From positions 1 through 64,000 of the forward strand of contig JAJKFJ010021658.1 in assembly GCA_027382625.1 (NCBI GenBank): 64,000 nt of DNA, read 5' to 3'. Under the pieces are notes generated by a model that saw only the letters and a list, made by a program, of their open reading frames with translations, had not been told where the DNA came from and ran no database searches. The DNA comes from Tetmemena sp. SeJ-2015. Its lineage: Eukaryota > Ciliophora > Spirotrichea > Sporadotrichida > Oxytrichidae. This document shows positions 35,591 to 47,132 of the stretch, in pieces; position 1 is the stretch's first letter; each line of letters opens with the position of its first letter. The translations under genes were made by a program, and so were the position numbers.

Positions 35591-37841
35591 TCATTGCTAA
35601 GTTTCTCGCCATGCTATCTCTCTGTTAATTTTCTTAATTCTGGCTTTACTGTTGCTGCTATCTTCCTTCCACTCATTATACTCTCAAGAGGGTCTACAAG
35701 TTCTTATAACCAGTCTGGCACCCCTTTCTAAGCCTAAGGTTTTCTTTTTAATTCAGATTATTGTAATAGCTCTTAATCTCGCTTTTCAATAGAAGTTTGA
35801 ATGAGCTCTTACAGGGAAGGGTATTTTTCTTGATTTAAAATTTAATTGATTAAGTTAAAGCTCAGCATCATAGTCAGAGGCTATCTTTTTCAATATGAAG
35901 ACTGGAACTCTATAGTTCAACATTTCTAGAATTACTTTTTCAACTACCGAAAATCTCATCTGCTGCTAAATCTGATTTTCTTCGCTTTGACTTAGAATAT
36001 AAAATAGAGATAGAACTCTCTTAAAATTATCCACTGTTGCTGCTTTTGAGTTCTAGTTATGATTCTTCAGTGGTTTCTGCTGAAAAACTTCCTTAAGTAC
36101 TTCTCTTATTGATTCTTTCAAAGCCTTGCGAAATCATCAACTTCCAAATTTTCTCATCTCTCCAAATTAAGTGGTCTCTTATGGTAGATTTTAAGCTCGC
36201 ACTTTTATAAATTTTAGATTATAAAATCTTAGCACTGTTTTGAGTAGGTTGATAATTTTGGTTTAAAACTTGTCCCAGAGGAGGAATTTTAAAACTACCA
36301 TCTTGATTTACAGTAGGATTAGCAGATGGTTAGCTTTTGAATAATTAAAATTATTTTTAACTAAGCTTGCAGTATTTCTATTAGAGTCATTACTGGTCAA
36401 AACATTTCCATTTTTGAGAAGGAAGACGTCAAAAAATCTCATTATGTGAATTACATTTTCAAGGTCATTTTGATTATTTGCCTCATGAAGAAACATGTCA
36501 AATGCATCCCTGATATTTTAAAAGGAACTTTTCCCCAGCAACAGTTTCGACCCCAAATTGAATCTCTTTTCTAGAATACTCATAAAATCGTTTCCTCCCT
36601 TCTTAAGTGCTCATAATTTTATTCAAAGCCACATAGTACTCTTCATGAAAAAAATTAAGTTGCTGTTCTGTGAAGATTTTATTAACGATAAATTTAACTA
36701 GGTCTTGCGGATTATTGCTATACTAAGACAACTTTTCTCTTGGTGGTGTTAAAATAATTTCTTAAAATATGTTAGAGTCTGAGTGGAATTTTAAAGATAT
36801 CAATCTTCTTTGATTCGTAAGGAGCAAACTAGAATTTCAATTTAAGATTGAACCTCTTTTTTGTCGGTGACTCTATTACATCCTCACTTTAAGCTTCCTG
36901 CGTTGCCACGCTAGAAATATTTTGCTCACTTGTGCTAAGTACCTCTTCATCTTCTTCCGGGGGATTGATGAATCGCAAATGGTTTTCATCTCAATTTCGT
37001 TATTATATTCGTCCAGGAGCTTGGAAAAATTTCCTATGTCATATTTGTTATTCATCTCTGCTGACATTTCATACACTACAAACTTATTGATAGCGGAGTG
37101 TATAGCCTCGCATCTCTCGCTCTCAAAGCTTTTCATCTAATCACATAGAGCTAAATTTTTTAGCGAATTCTAGTCTTTTCTTTCAAAATTTTATTTCTTT
37201 TTCTCTTTGGAGTTTTAAATTTTAATCATCTATTCATACGAAGATTGCTTGTGATGGTACTTCATATCGATTGAAAATTTAGCAGTTTCTTCATAGTAAA
37301 TTACAGCTTCCTCTGCATCTTTGGAGGATTTGAAGTAGTTAATTGCTTTTTGTTTAACTTGACTGTCCACATCATGCAAGTTCTATATTAGAATCCTCCC
37401 CTCCAAATTAAATGGGCATATATTAATTTATGTATCTCCATCTTTTAGTTGAAGTAATAGTCATCATGCTTTTCTAAAAGTTCTTGGAGCATATTGATGC
37501 AATCTTGCTCATATTTTCTGCTAATTCTGCTGCCTAATTAGCTTTGACTTACAATCTTGCTTGTAAGCGTCTATCTCCTCAGATAATTTTCCTATACTGA
37601 CAGATTTCGATTTACTCTAGCCGATTAAAATCCTAAAAGATAAAAAAGAATTTTTAAATAATTTTGAGGAGTCTTTGAGCATATTGTTTCTCAGCCTCTG
37701 CTCTGTCTTAGAAGAGGGAGATGAGTTCTTCTATTTCTTTCTTTCGACTAAAAAAAAATCCCGCTACGCATCGTAATCTCTGTAGAACTTGTAAAGGGTA
37801 GAGTCCTTGAAGGAGCCTTGCTGAAATGGAAGATTATTCAT
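35591..37841 (-). CDS. F-BAR-domain protein
   Basis: Start at 37841 (MNNLPFQQGSFKDSTLYKF). The FCH/F-BAR signature follows: ERKKEIEELISLFQDRAEAE with EKQYAQRLLKII (a one-base correction in a T-run near 37755 is needed). Later comes KSFESERCEAIHSAINKFVV with YEMSAEMNNKYDIG, the conserved end of the F-BAR helix bundle. The C-terminal half (36500-35591) is helical, with VLSLFYILSQSEENQIQQQM and FSVVEKVILEML, but unassigned. The end is TGA at 35591. F-BAR proteins bend membranes and link them to the cytoskeleton; that role is from the family. Frame changes near 37640, 37450 and 36600 may be introns or IESs. Confidence 0.7.
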
Positions 37842-38649
37842 AACTTTTTGTCTAACAATTTTTTACTTTAAATTTAATCTATAATATTTTCATTCTAAGT
37901 TTAAAGCCATAATAACTTCAAATGGCTTTTGATAATAAAGTAAAAATATTAAAAATTATAATAACTAGCAAGAGCAATAAATAGAAGGACTGATGAGTGT
38001 GGGAAATCATTGTATGAAGATTCACATATTATTGAAATCCTCAATTGGAGAACGGTTGATTTAATTTGAGTAGGCTATTAAATTTTTTCGCCTTGGTTTC
38101 TCATGAAAGGGGGAGTGAAAACATCTCTTTAGAAACCTTACTTACCCAAAATATTGTCGAATTAGTTATAAGTTATGCTTTTCATAGTATCTTTGTGCTC
38201 TAAATTATTTCCCACTCCTTTTCCCGAAAATATTAAATACTTTTTTAAATATAGTCATTTAAATTTATATTTTTGAATATAGTTTTTTTAAAAAATAATT
38301 TCTAATTTTGGTTTTATTTTAGTAATACCGAAGTCACTAGCAAAAAAATAATGCAAGGTCATTTAAATCCAGAGAAATTTTTTAAGTAAAGAATTTATAC
38401 AAAATAATAAGAAGGATAATTATCTTAATTAGAAATATGTAGAGATGAAAAAATAAAATAATTTTTAAAAAAAAAGGGGAACAAAAAAAATAAAGCCCCA
38501 AAAAAAGGCAATTTTAATGGCCAAGAAATTATTCCAAGGAAAAAGGATTGAAAATTGAACCTAAAAAATTAAGGGATATTAAAAATATTATTTTTTTATT
38601 AAATAAAATTATTTAAAACCAGGAGAAAAAAAAGGGCCTGTCAAAGTTG
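37842..38649. other. Gene-free AT-rich stretch with homopolymer patch
   Basis: About 800 bp. From about 38380 to 38720 the sequence consists of A, T and G/C blocks of the low-quality texture seen at 1-1750. No reading frame, repeat or RNA gene was recognised. It should contain the 5' flank of the F-BAR gene and the 3' flank of the CFAP20-domain gene. Confidence 0.5.
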
Positions 38650-41600
38650 TCAAAAAATTGTTTTTTCCAAAATTATTTCCTAACATACTTTTTTTAAAAA
38701 ATGAAACTTTCTTTTTTATATTTTATTTTTTGGGGAGCCATACTCAAATTTCTAACTGTATTATCTATTTGGATCATCACCATATCCATTATCATCTATA
38801 AATTGAATTCTTCTCTGAGTGTGTTGATCTCCTAATATTTCCTCCTAGATAGAGTTCTCAGTGTTTTTCCATTAAACAAAAATAGAATGAATATTTATTG
38901 CTCGTAGTTTGAATCAAAGTTGTGATTGAAGTGATCTAAAGCATAATTAGAATTATGCTATTTCCTTTTGCTACCTATAAGCCCATTAAATATAAAAAGT
39001 TTAAAAAAATTAATCATTTTTTTCCGGAAAAATTGCACCTTTTTTAAAAAGTTCCTTCTTTTGAGTATTAGTTTACTTAAATTACTTATGTCTTATCTGT
39101 CTTTTTACTATCTGTAAGTCTGCTGGTCATGATTACTGTTCTTGCCTATAACTTTCTAAGTAGTTTCAATTTATATACTTGCTTTGGTTGTGGTGACAAT
39201 TGTCGGTTCATATGACTGATTACTTTCAGGTCTTAATATATTTTGCCTTTTCCTTTGCTTTCTAATGTAACGAATCGTTTTGTCTTTGATCATAAGTAAT
39301 GTCGTTATTTCTATTTTGCTGATGATGAGAATTATATTTGTTCAAATTTTCAGTCGAAGAATTCTGGTTTAGCTTATGACCGTTTAAATTAAATAAATTA
39401 ATCGTACCTTTGATTTATCTAATTAGAATCCTCTAGAAATTCCTTTTTCTTATGCCTAGTTCTCCCAACTTAAACATCCTTCATAATTTATAATACCTTA
39501 TCTTTTTATTAAAATTTGATGGAAATTTTTATTTCTATATTTGTTTTAAAATTCAATACTGCTAATATCATTTGAGTTAGCAATTGCAGCTGTGTTTTGA
39601 TGTATAACTTTTTTCTAGTTTGGAATTCCCTTAACTTAAGATTCTTAGGGTGCAGATTTAAAATTTTAGAGTTGTTCTTTGAGTGACTGGTGTCTTTCTT
39701 TTCAGAATTAAAATTTTACATTATTTTTAACTCAGAAAGATTAGAATTGCTATTTTTGTTTGAGAAATGGAATGGGCTTTGGAGGCTTATCAAGACCATT
39801 TATTTAAGGTAAAATTTTTAAAATTAAACATTTTGGGTTTTTTAAAATTTTTAATTTTTAAAAAAAACCCTTTTTAAAATTTTTTAAAAAATTTTTAAAA
39901 AAAAAAATTTTTGAAATTAAAAAAATTTTATTTAAGTTTTTTTAGTAAAGAAATAAATATTTTAATGTAAATTTTTTTATCTATAATACTGTTAATTGGA
40001 TTTGTATTAAGAGCTAGTCCTTTAGGCACCTAATAATTTTACTGATTTCCAGTTTAATTTTTGTTGAGTGGAGATTATGTGCCAATATCAATTTGATTAA
40101 CCTATTCGTTAGCTCTTTGTCTTGGCTTGGGGATCTTGAGTTGATGTTTATTTTGCATATTTAAATTTTTGATTCTTGTCATCTCCTCATTAACAATATC
40201 TAGATTCCTTTTATGTTTGCTATCTATGTTTGGAAGCTTCAATTCCTAAGATTTGTATATCGCTTAATTTTGATCTTAAAAATAAACCTGAATTTAAAAG
40301 TTAAATATAGATCTTTATTGAGAGCTTTATTATTATTGTATTTGTACAAGTCTAAAGCTTTACCCTTTTTCTGATCGACAGTTAAGGGTTGATAGTTGCC
40401 TTTCTCGCGATGAGACTTGTATCTCGAGCCCATATTAAAATCAAATAATTAGACGTGGCAGAGTTATTACCAAGCTAGTCAGTCCCATACGCGTCATCAT
40501 TATAAATATAAATTGAGTCTAATAAATGAGTTAATTATTATATATTTAAGTTTGATATTTAAAATTTTAAATTTTTTAAAATTTAAAATTGGGTCTAAAT
40601 TTTAAATAAGCATTAATTGGGGTTCCCCCACCACCTGACCAAAAGGTAAGATAGGTAAGAAGTGAAAAGGGAAAAAAATTTAAAGATTTATTTCTGACCA
40701 CCTGACCACCCGGTCAGAAAATCAGGGTTGGGAAAGGTAAAATGGAAAGATTTTATTCCCAGGCGATGTCCATATATCCACCATTGCAACCGTAGTGATA
40801 GAAGTCCCTGCCATCCTCCGCATGTCCCTCGCCCTCTGCGGTCTGTCCCCCTCCCCTGCGGGGTAGATGTCTGTGCCCAAGGTGTGCCCCATGTTGAGCC
40901 GGGAGGTACCCCCCCAAGGGGGAAGGTTCGAACCCCGCTGGTGACCGGAGGCGGTGTGTCTGTGAGAGCCGGTATCAACTGTTAGGGGAGCGAGAGCGCT
41001 GAGAGTGAAACAGTGTTAAGGAAGGGGCAGTGAGAGAGGGGGGAGTACTACTGTGACTGTCAGAGGACGGGTGCGGGAGGTCACCAGCGGGGTTCGAACC
41101 TTCCCCCTTGGGGGGGGGTACCTCCCGGCTCAACATGGGGCACACCTTGGGCACAGACATCTACCCCGCAGGGGAGGGGGACAGACCGCAGAGGGCGAGG
41201 GACATGCGGAGGATGGCAGGGACTTCTATCACTACGGTTGCAATGGTGGATATATGGACATCGCCTGGGAATAAAATCTTTCCATTTTACCTTTCCCAAC
41301 CCTGATTTTCTGACCGGTGGTCAGGTGGTCAGAAATAAATCTTTCAATCTTTCCTTTCACTTCTTACTATCTTACCGTTGGTCAGGTGGTCAGGGAATCA
41401 ATTAATGCGTAGTTTGAAATAGAGCCAATTAATTAAAACGGAATTTAAAATTTTAAATATCAAACTTAAATATATAATATTTAGGCTGATATAGCGACTA
41501 TTATAGTTCTATTTATTATCAAAAGTAGACTTTTACTTTTAGCCACTCTTAAACCGTTAATTGCTGCTCTCTTCATCTATTGACTCGTAATTTAAACTGC

Positions 41601-42927
41601 TCTGCTAATTAATCACTCCAGAGCCATTACTCTTGTGAATCGCATCCATGATATCTTTAGCCTTGAAAATTCTATGGCCCTTCAAGGGTTGATGTTTAGT
41701 TTGATTCTAATTACTATTCTATGGAATTTAATACGAACTTGATACAACTTCAAGGTTTTCTATAGATGTCAAGTCAGCTAAATTATTACTACTACGCACA
41801 ATATTCTTCTAAATGAGGCCATTTACTCTCTGAAACCTTTCTTTTTCTCTATCTCTGTTCAAAGATCCATCAGGCGATTAGATTGAGTCATCCAAGTTAC
41901 TAACCATTTTCTTATCTTTGATTTTGATTTGATGCAAATTATCTACTTTGATATAGGGCTCCTTTGCCTAGTAAGTTCTTATATCAGAATGGTTTCTATT
42001 GCTATTCTACTTATTCTATAGGAAGCTTTGATTCACACTCTAATGGATCTCATTTAAAGAAATCATTGAAGCCTTTGGTGCATTCTGAACCAGATTAAAC
42101 AAAAATTTAATTAAGATTCATTAGCTGATCGAGTCCAAAATTATTAAAGAAAGCACAATAATTCACAAATAATTCACATTAAGGTAATGCTTGCACTTTC
42201 TGGGAAAGTTTAAAGAGTCTGGTAAATCTTGCCCAATCTTTTGCTAAAGTTCTTGTCTTTCGTTAATTGGATTGAAGTCTGGGATTTTCTTTTTAGCTAA
42301 AAATATTCTCCTCAACTTAAAGTGACCATGTAATTCAAGTTTTGAGAGATTTTTAAATTAGAAATTTGTGAAAAATTCTTAAGTCAGTTCTGCTAGATTT
42401 ATGCATAAATTTTGCCAAGATAGATTTTGAGAATCCAACTTTGGAAATTTAACATGCAGAGGTGTTACTTAAAAAAGAAGAATAATTTAGAGAAAATCCT
42501 TAAAGCTCATTTTTATTGATGGTACTGCAAATGAGTCTTCTGATATTCTATTATGATATGACTGTATAATAAAATGCTTACTTGAGAATTGTCGCGAAGA
42601 GAAAGTTCTATTTTATAGAATTTTCCATCTTGAGGGAGCTAAATTTATAAAATCAAGAAGCTCTTATGGTCTGAGATGCTGTTATTAGACAAGTTTTTGG
42701 ATTTCTTGTTTAGAGTAAACTTGTTCATATCAATTGTAAATACGTTCTATGGTGCGTAGCTGGCTAGGACATTGGAACCCACTATCTAATCGAATTCTTT
42801 CTTCAGAGTTCCAGTCATTGAGCATACATCATTGTAAATTTTATCTTTAGCAATGAAAAATAGGATGATAATACTTACTTTGGCAGTCAAAGATCTCCAC
42901 CAAATCGTCTGTATTATAAGCAATCAT
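38650..42927 (-). CDS. CFAP20-domain (DUF667) protein with long Gln/Asn-rich tail
   Basis: Start at 42927. The CFAP20 domain reads DDLVEIFDCQNKIYNDVC, TGTLKKEFDQIVGSNVL, FLILQIQLPQDGKFYKIEL, then PLHVKFPKLDSQNLSWQNLC and FQFKNLSKLELHGHFKLRRI. These are in the order and spacing of CFAP20/CFAP20DC axonemal proteins. A 34-nt GT-AG intron follows FDCQ. The tail is Ser/Gln/Asn rich and continues past a 1001-bp IES with pointer TATAAT (40499/41500) that contains the GC-rich palindrome. Two smaller IESs follow: TAAT (40434/40448, 14 bp) and AAGATC (40272/40310, 38 bp). The tail ends near 38650 after IDDNGYGDDPNRQYSQ; the exact stop is uncertain because of the low-quality patches near 39.8-40.0 and 38.6 kb. 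Likely role: doublet-microtubule-associated ciliary protein, from the family. Confidence 0.8.
40272..40309. other. 38-bp IES, pointer AAGATC (GATCTT)
   Basis: GATCTT at 40272-40277 and 40310-40315 (plus strand). Removal joins NNNKALNKDQNQAIYKSQEL in frame, followed by more than 100 further codons without a TGA. No GT-AG ends. Confidence 0.75.
40434..40447. other. 14-bp IES, pointer ATTA/TAAT
   Basis: ATTA (plus strand) at 40434-40437 and 40448-40451. Removing 14 bp joins NNSATSNMGSRYKSHREK in frame. This is about as short as an IES can be; a two-base error could mimic it. Confidence 0.5.
40499..41505. repeat. GC-rich palindromic (foldback) element inside an IES
   Basis: ATTATA (TATAAT on the minus strand) bounds the insert at 40499-40504 and 41500-41505; removal of 1001 bp joins FDNKQNYNDDAYGTDQLG in frame. 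Inside, two inverted arms run from about 40532 to 40945 and from about 41080 to 41483, near-identical in the inner 250 bp and about 90% alike outside. They flank a unique GC-rich centre of about 135 bp. The arms contain repeated TGGTCAGG-type motifs, a GGTTCGAACC box and runs of seven or more C/G. At roughly 60% GC the core is unlike everything else in this strongly AT-rich window. Frames inside the arms are mirror images and are not called as genes. Confidence 0.85.
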
Positions 42928-43056
42928 ATTTATAATTACTAAATTTAAATATAGAAAGCTAATTTCATTTTTAGAATCATGTTGTAAATTATACGCAAAT
43001 CTTATGCTTTTTTATATCATAAGAAATATAAGATCTTAAATTTATTGACAGCAACA

Positions 43057-44780
43057 ATGGAAGTAGGATACTAAACTGAACCTCCAAAACTATCATTCAA
43101 TCAAACAAATTAAAGATAAACTAATGAAACTAACAGGAGAGTAAATCTTAAATAAAAATAATTATTGATAGAGGGGTTGATTAACATTCAATAAAATGAT
43201 GTAAATATTTCTGCTGAGATTGGTTGAGAGAATTTATTTTGTAAAATTTCTCATAAATTGCGATACTAGAGTGGCAATTAGATTCTTAATGATAGAATCC
43301 AAGGAATTTTGGATAAATAATTTATATATTGCAAATTCAGGTAATTTCTCATTTTAGCCTCGATATTTTTTGCAGTTCCTCATTTTTTAAAAAACTTTTT
43401 ACCAAGCTTCATAAAAAGTCCTAATTTTGCTCTCTAAAAAACATTAAATCTTAATTAAGAGGTTTAAAATCAACAAACCCAATTTGACTTAGAATAAGGA
43501 TTCTTAGAAATCATTAGTGAATTCCAAATAACATAGATCCTTAATGAAGAAAATAGAACAATAGCAAGCAAGCTGAGCTAAGTCTTACATAAATTTGTTG
43601 ATACGCAGCTAAAATAGTTATCCGATAAGTACGATGATCTCTTCTAAAAAGTATTTCGTCAAATAGATAAACTATTTAATTATTTAACTGAGTAGACCAA
43701 GGTATATGCAAGATTTGTAAAGGAAATAATCCCAATATGTAATTATTTATTTAGTATTTACATGATGAAGCTTTGAATCCATTGAACAGATTAAAAGATT
43801 AGGAATTCTAGGGAATGATATATTTTGATTACTAATATATCTATTTTATGTATGCATTTGGAATGAAAGTGGAATAACCTTTGACAGCTCGAGGAGAGAG
43901 ATCAGTGGAGATAAGACTAAAAGATTTAAGAAGGCAAGAGTTGCGAAAGCTCCATTAATCCTAAGGGAGAACAGCCTTAAATGAAAAGTCATTTTAAGTT
44001 CATCAGAAAGACACCATTATTGAAGAAAATTTGACACACAATAAGGATAATAACTACGATTATAGTAAGTAAAGGAGGAATAAATAAATGCAAATACTAA
44101 ACTAGGATCTAGTAAGCGACTTAAAGATCTTTACAAACCTAACATCAAATAATGAGAGAGGGGAGGTATGTATTAAACATGAGACAAAGATGAAGAAAGC
44201 TATGGAAACCAAGTAAATCTTCTCTAATAAGGTAACACAATCTTAGACTCTGAAAAAGTAAAAGTCCTTAAGAGATCCCTCAAAAGTTGCACAAGAAAAT
44301 TAAGCATCCACAACAGAAAACTAGGAAACTCCTAAAGTCCAGTAGATTGTAAATTATAATTGCATTTACTTTGGTATGATATTTTTAAAACAAATTGTCA
44401 AAAAGTAGTAATTTAAAGATAGCATTGAGACATCTTAAGCAGAGGAGAGATAGGAAGTAGATCCTATAGAATTTTCACTAAATCTTAGATTGAAACTTGG
44501 AGGGGAAATAACTTCTGTCTTAAATAGCAACCAACTCATTTATAACCAAGTAACTTCAAACATGAAGGAAGGTGAATTCAATGAGAATCAAGTGACACAA
44601 GACAAATCAAATCAGACCATTAACAGAAGGGAAAAAGATTAAATTTAAAGAATTAGGATAGAGCAGTAATAAAAAACTAGTAATTAAAAGAGTAATCTTA
44701 AAGCTAACAACTTTATTAAAATTAATAAGATGATATATCTGAGTAGATATACAATTTTTCTATATTATAAATCTTGCTGA
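43057..44780 (+). CDS. Gln-rich unknown protein, disrupted
   Basis: The ATG at 43057 opens MEVGYQTEPPKLSFNQTNQR. Coding blocks follow at 43540-43770 (KLSQVLHKFVDTQLKQLSDK, a helical segment) and 43860-44780 (ARGERSVEIRLKDLRRQELR, then Lys/Gln/Ser-rich sequence), to TGA at 44780. In-frame TGAs or frame changes occur near 43226, 43330-43490, 43790 and 43995, and one AT-rich gap (43330-43450) may be an IES. No domain is recognised. The composition suggests a structural or disordered protein. It could be two genes or a decaying one. Confidence 0.4.
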
Positions 44781-44799
44781 TGTTTAAAAGCATGAAATA

Positions 44800-45048
44800 A
44801 TGTCTAATGATGATCCAATTGAGAGATCTCTTGAAATGAGAATTAGAATGGGGGGAGTTGAGAAAATTCTCACTGAAGCTTAAGTTTAAATGTAGATAGG
44901 TTCGGAGCCCCAGTTAACAAATAAGAGATCTGTTAAGCAAGAAATTAATACCTAATCAACTCACAATAATTTTGATAATTTTAAAAACTCTCTAACTAAA
45001 AATGCAAATGATACTATAAAATCTCAGAATACATTCTAATAAATTTGA
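44800..45048 (+). CDS. Small unknown protein (82 residues)
   Basis: A clean frame from ATG at 44800 (MSNDDPIERSLEMRIRMGGV) to TGA at 45048, using TAA/TAG as glutamine eight times. It is polar, with a short N-terminal amphipathic helix and a Thr/Asn/Ser-rich tail. No homologue is recognised. It lies 19 bp after the stop of the preceding Gln-rich frame, so it could instead be that gene's last segment. Confidence 0.45.
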
Positions 45049-45156
45049 ATTTTTTCTCACATAATTTTTAAGTAAAATTCATTAAAAAAACAATTGGATT
45101 CATTTCTTTTTACCATTTCTATTCTTATTTAAAGAGATATATTTTAATAACAAAAA

Positions 45157-45290
45157 TAACTTATTCATCTGTAAAGTAAGTAAAGTAAAGTAAAATTTTA
45201 GGAATGGAATTAATAATCAATTTCAAATCTCAGCACTTAAAAGTACTAGATAAGAAACCGTACTATTATCCTATGTAACTTATTCATCTG
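45157..45290. mobile_element. 104-bp SINE-like element with 15-bp target-site duplication
   Basis: TAACTTATTCATCTG occurs at 45157-45171 and exactly repeated at 45276-45290. The 104 bp between start with AAAGT-type repeats (TAAAGTAAGTAAAGTAAAG) and contain the near-palindrome AGCACTTAAAAGTACT. A second diverged copy lies at 62791-62884 with its own imperfect flanking repeat. On the minus strand the element ends in a (CTTTA)n-like tail, as in retroposed SINEs. Confidence 0.65.
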
Positions 45291-45583
45291 AATTCAGTGT
45301 GAATACTTGTATATTCATTCAATTTAATAAGATAAATATGTTAAATAAAAAATTTCCCTAAGCTTTACATGATTAATTTTATCTGGCATAGATTTTGAAT
45401 GATATTAAACGGCTATAGTTGCCTAATTAAGTTAATTTTAATTTTTTGCTTGCTTTCTTGCGATAAAAAAAGATTTTATTGACTAATTTCGTTCATAAAT
45501 GCAATCTATTATATTTAATTTTAAATACAGCACAAAAATCTTCTCAAAAGATAGTTTAAGAATATCAGAGCAAGTAAGATATC

Positions 45584-46723
45584 ATGAGCTTAAGGAGACC
45601 TTCTGCAGGAATATTTGATTAATTCAAACTAGAAGATGAAGAATCTCCACCTAGATTGCCAAGCATCGTTATTGAAAAGTCCATGACTGAACGGGAAATG
45701 AGGCCCAAGCCATCAGTCCCTAGAGATATATCTAAATTAAGGCAAAACTAACCTCCTCAGAGGCATAGAGCTTAATTCCCAATTCAAGATTCCAGCAACT
45801 CTTAGACCACTTACAGAAGAGCTGAAAAAAGTCTTTCTAAGAAAAGGGAAATGAGATTACACTTTAACAATGACATTCAAACTAAGAGCAACTAAACTGT
45901 TGAAAAACTGCAAAATTCAGATATGCATGATAGCTTTGAAGAGACAGTAATAATTTCAACAAGCATGCTCAATAAAAGCATCAATGGCTTTTCGCAAGAG
46001 CATCATTAAGCTAATTTTGTGTCCACAAATACTTAAAAGGAAAGCAAGCAACCACCAGCTATAAATTCTAATAATGAGAAAAAGTTTAGTGCCCCAAAAA
46101 ATGTGCCAATTAAAAAGACTGCATTAAGATCTCAAAACTAAATCATTTAGAAAAAAACTCCTTAGAAAGAGCAAGCTATCAAGAGTCCAGATAAGTAAAA
46201 TGGATAGGATATTAAAAATAAGAAGCAAGAGCATTCTTAGCTTGCAAATTAGGATTCTCAACATCAAGAGGAGCCTCTCTCTATCATAATCAACTAGCAA
46301 GCAAAGTAAAAATCACAGCAGGTAGAGTCTTAAACAGAAAACAGAAATGAATTTATCTAGATTATAGTATCTAAGTCAAGCTCGATGAAGGGGCCTGCAA
46401 TCATAAAGCCCCAAAATTCTTCAAAAATTGCGAAGTAAATCATAAATTTAGATGATGATGGTGATGATCAAGATGAAAGTATGATATAACAGTAAAGAAG
46501 CTAGTTTAATTTGAACAAGTACAATTCAACTAAGATCACGGAGCTTGAAAGATAATCTTTAGAAACCAGAATAGTTGAGTCGAACAGAGAAAGTGAGCAC
46601 TATTCAGAAAAAGATCTTCAAGCATAGATTTAAAAATAGCATGACAAGAATTCTTAATTACAAGTTTTTTTATTTATTCTAGCAGGAACAAAATATATAT
46701 AAGTAAAACTGAAGATATAGTGA
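45584..46723 (+). CDS. Gln/Lys/Ser-rich disordered protein, unknown
   Basis: An unbroken frame of 379 codons from ATG at 45584 (MSLRRPSAGIFDQFKLEDEE) to TGA at 46723. It contains dozens of in-frame TAA/TAG codons that must be glutamine. The sequence is Ser/Gln/Lys rich with short motifs such as DDDGDDQDESMIQQQR and no recognisable fold. It is the clearest demonstration of the code in the window because nothing interrupts it. Possible roles (cytoskeletal or nuclear) cannot be told from sequence. Confidence 0.7.
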
Positions 46724-46988
46724 ATAATGAGAAGAACACTTCTGAAGGAAGTATTCTTTATGAATACAGAGATGAGTACGGCTTAATGAACATATTTTTT
46801 ATATCTTATTTATATAACAACGGTGTCGAGCTGAACAGCGATCAAGATGATTTAATAATTACCCAAACTACAAGGAAAAATAACTTAAAATGACTATATT
46901 TTCTTAAATTTTTATGAGCACAAATTCAAGAAGTTAAATCTATTTAAAAATAAAAAGCTCGCATCATTATGATAAATCTTATGTTAGA

Positions 46989-47050
46989 TGTAATAGGCAT
47001 TCAATCTGAAGTCTTGCTTTTTTAAACCTCAAATTATCATAAATTACTCC
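46989..47050 (-). promoter_or_regulatory. Candidate SECIS element in the 3' flank of the selenoprotein GPX gene
   Basis: Read on the minus strand, about 85 nt after the GPX stop: a lower stem GTAAT/ATTAC, a core ATGA (47040-47037), a 12-bp helix (AATTTGAGGTTT pairing with AAGACTTCAGATT, with G-U pairs), an A-rich apical loop (AAAAAAGC), and TGA on the 3' side. This order (ATGA, helix of 11-12 bp, AA in the loop, GA) is that of eukaryotic SECIS elements, which recruit Sec-tRNA to in-frame UGA. The exact pairing of the core quartet needs one bulged U. Confidence 0.6.
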
Positions 47051-47132
47051 CATTATAAGACTTATCAGTATTTCAACTTGTATGAATAGCGAGTTTGAGT
47101 CATTAGTACATAAATATTTTTCTTTTCTTCAT

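Noticed and set aside
40925..40945. GGTTCGAACC box resembling a tRNA T-arm or pol III B box
   Set aside because: It is self-complementary and present in both arms; no acceptor stem, D-arm or anticodon arm can be folded around it, so it is not a tRNA gene.
40688..41305. Overlapping Pro/Gly/Arg-rich frames on both strands
   Set aside because: They are mirror images produced by the GC-rich inverted repeat and have no consistent family match beyond one short motif, so they are not called as genes.
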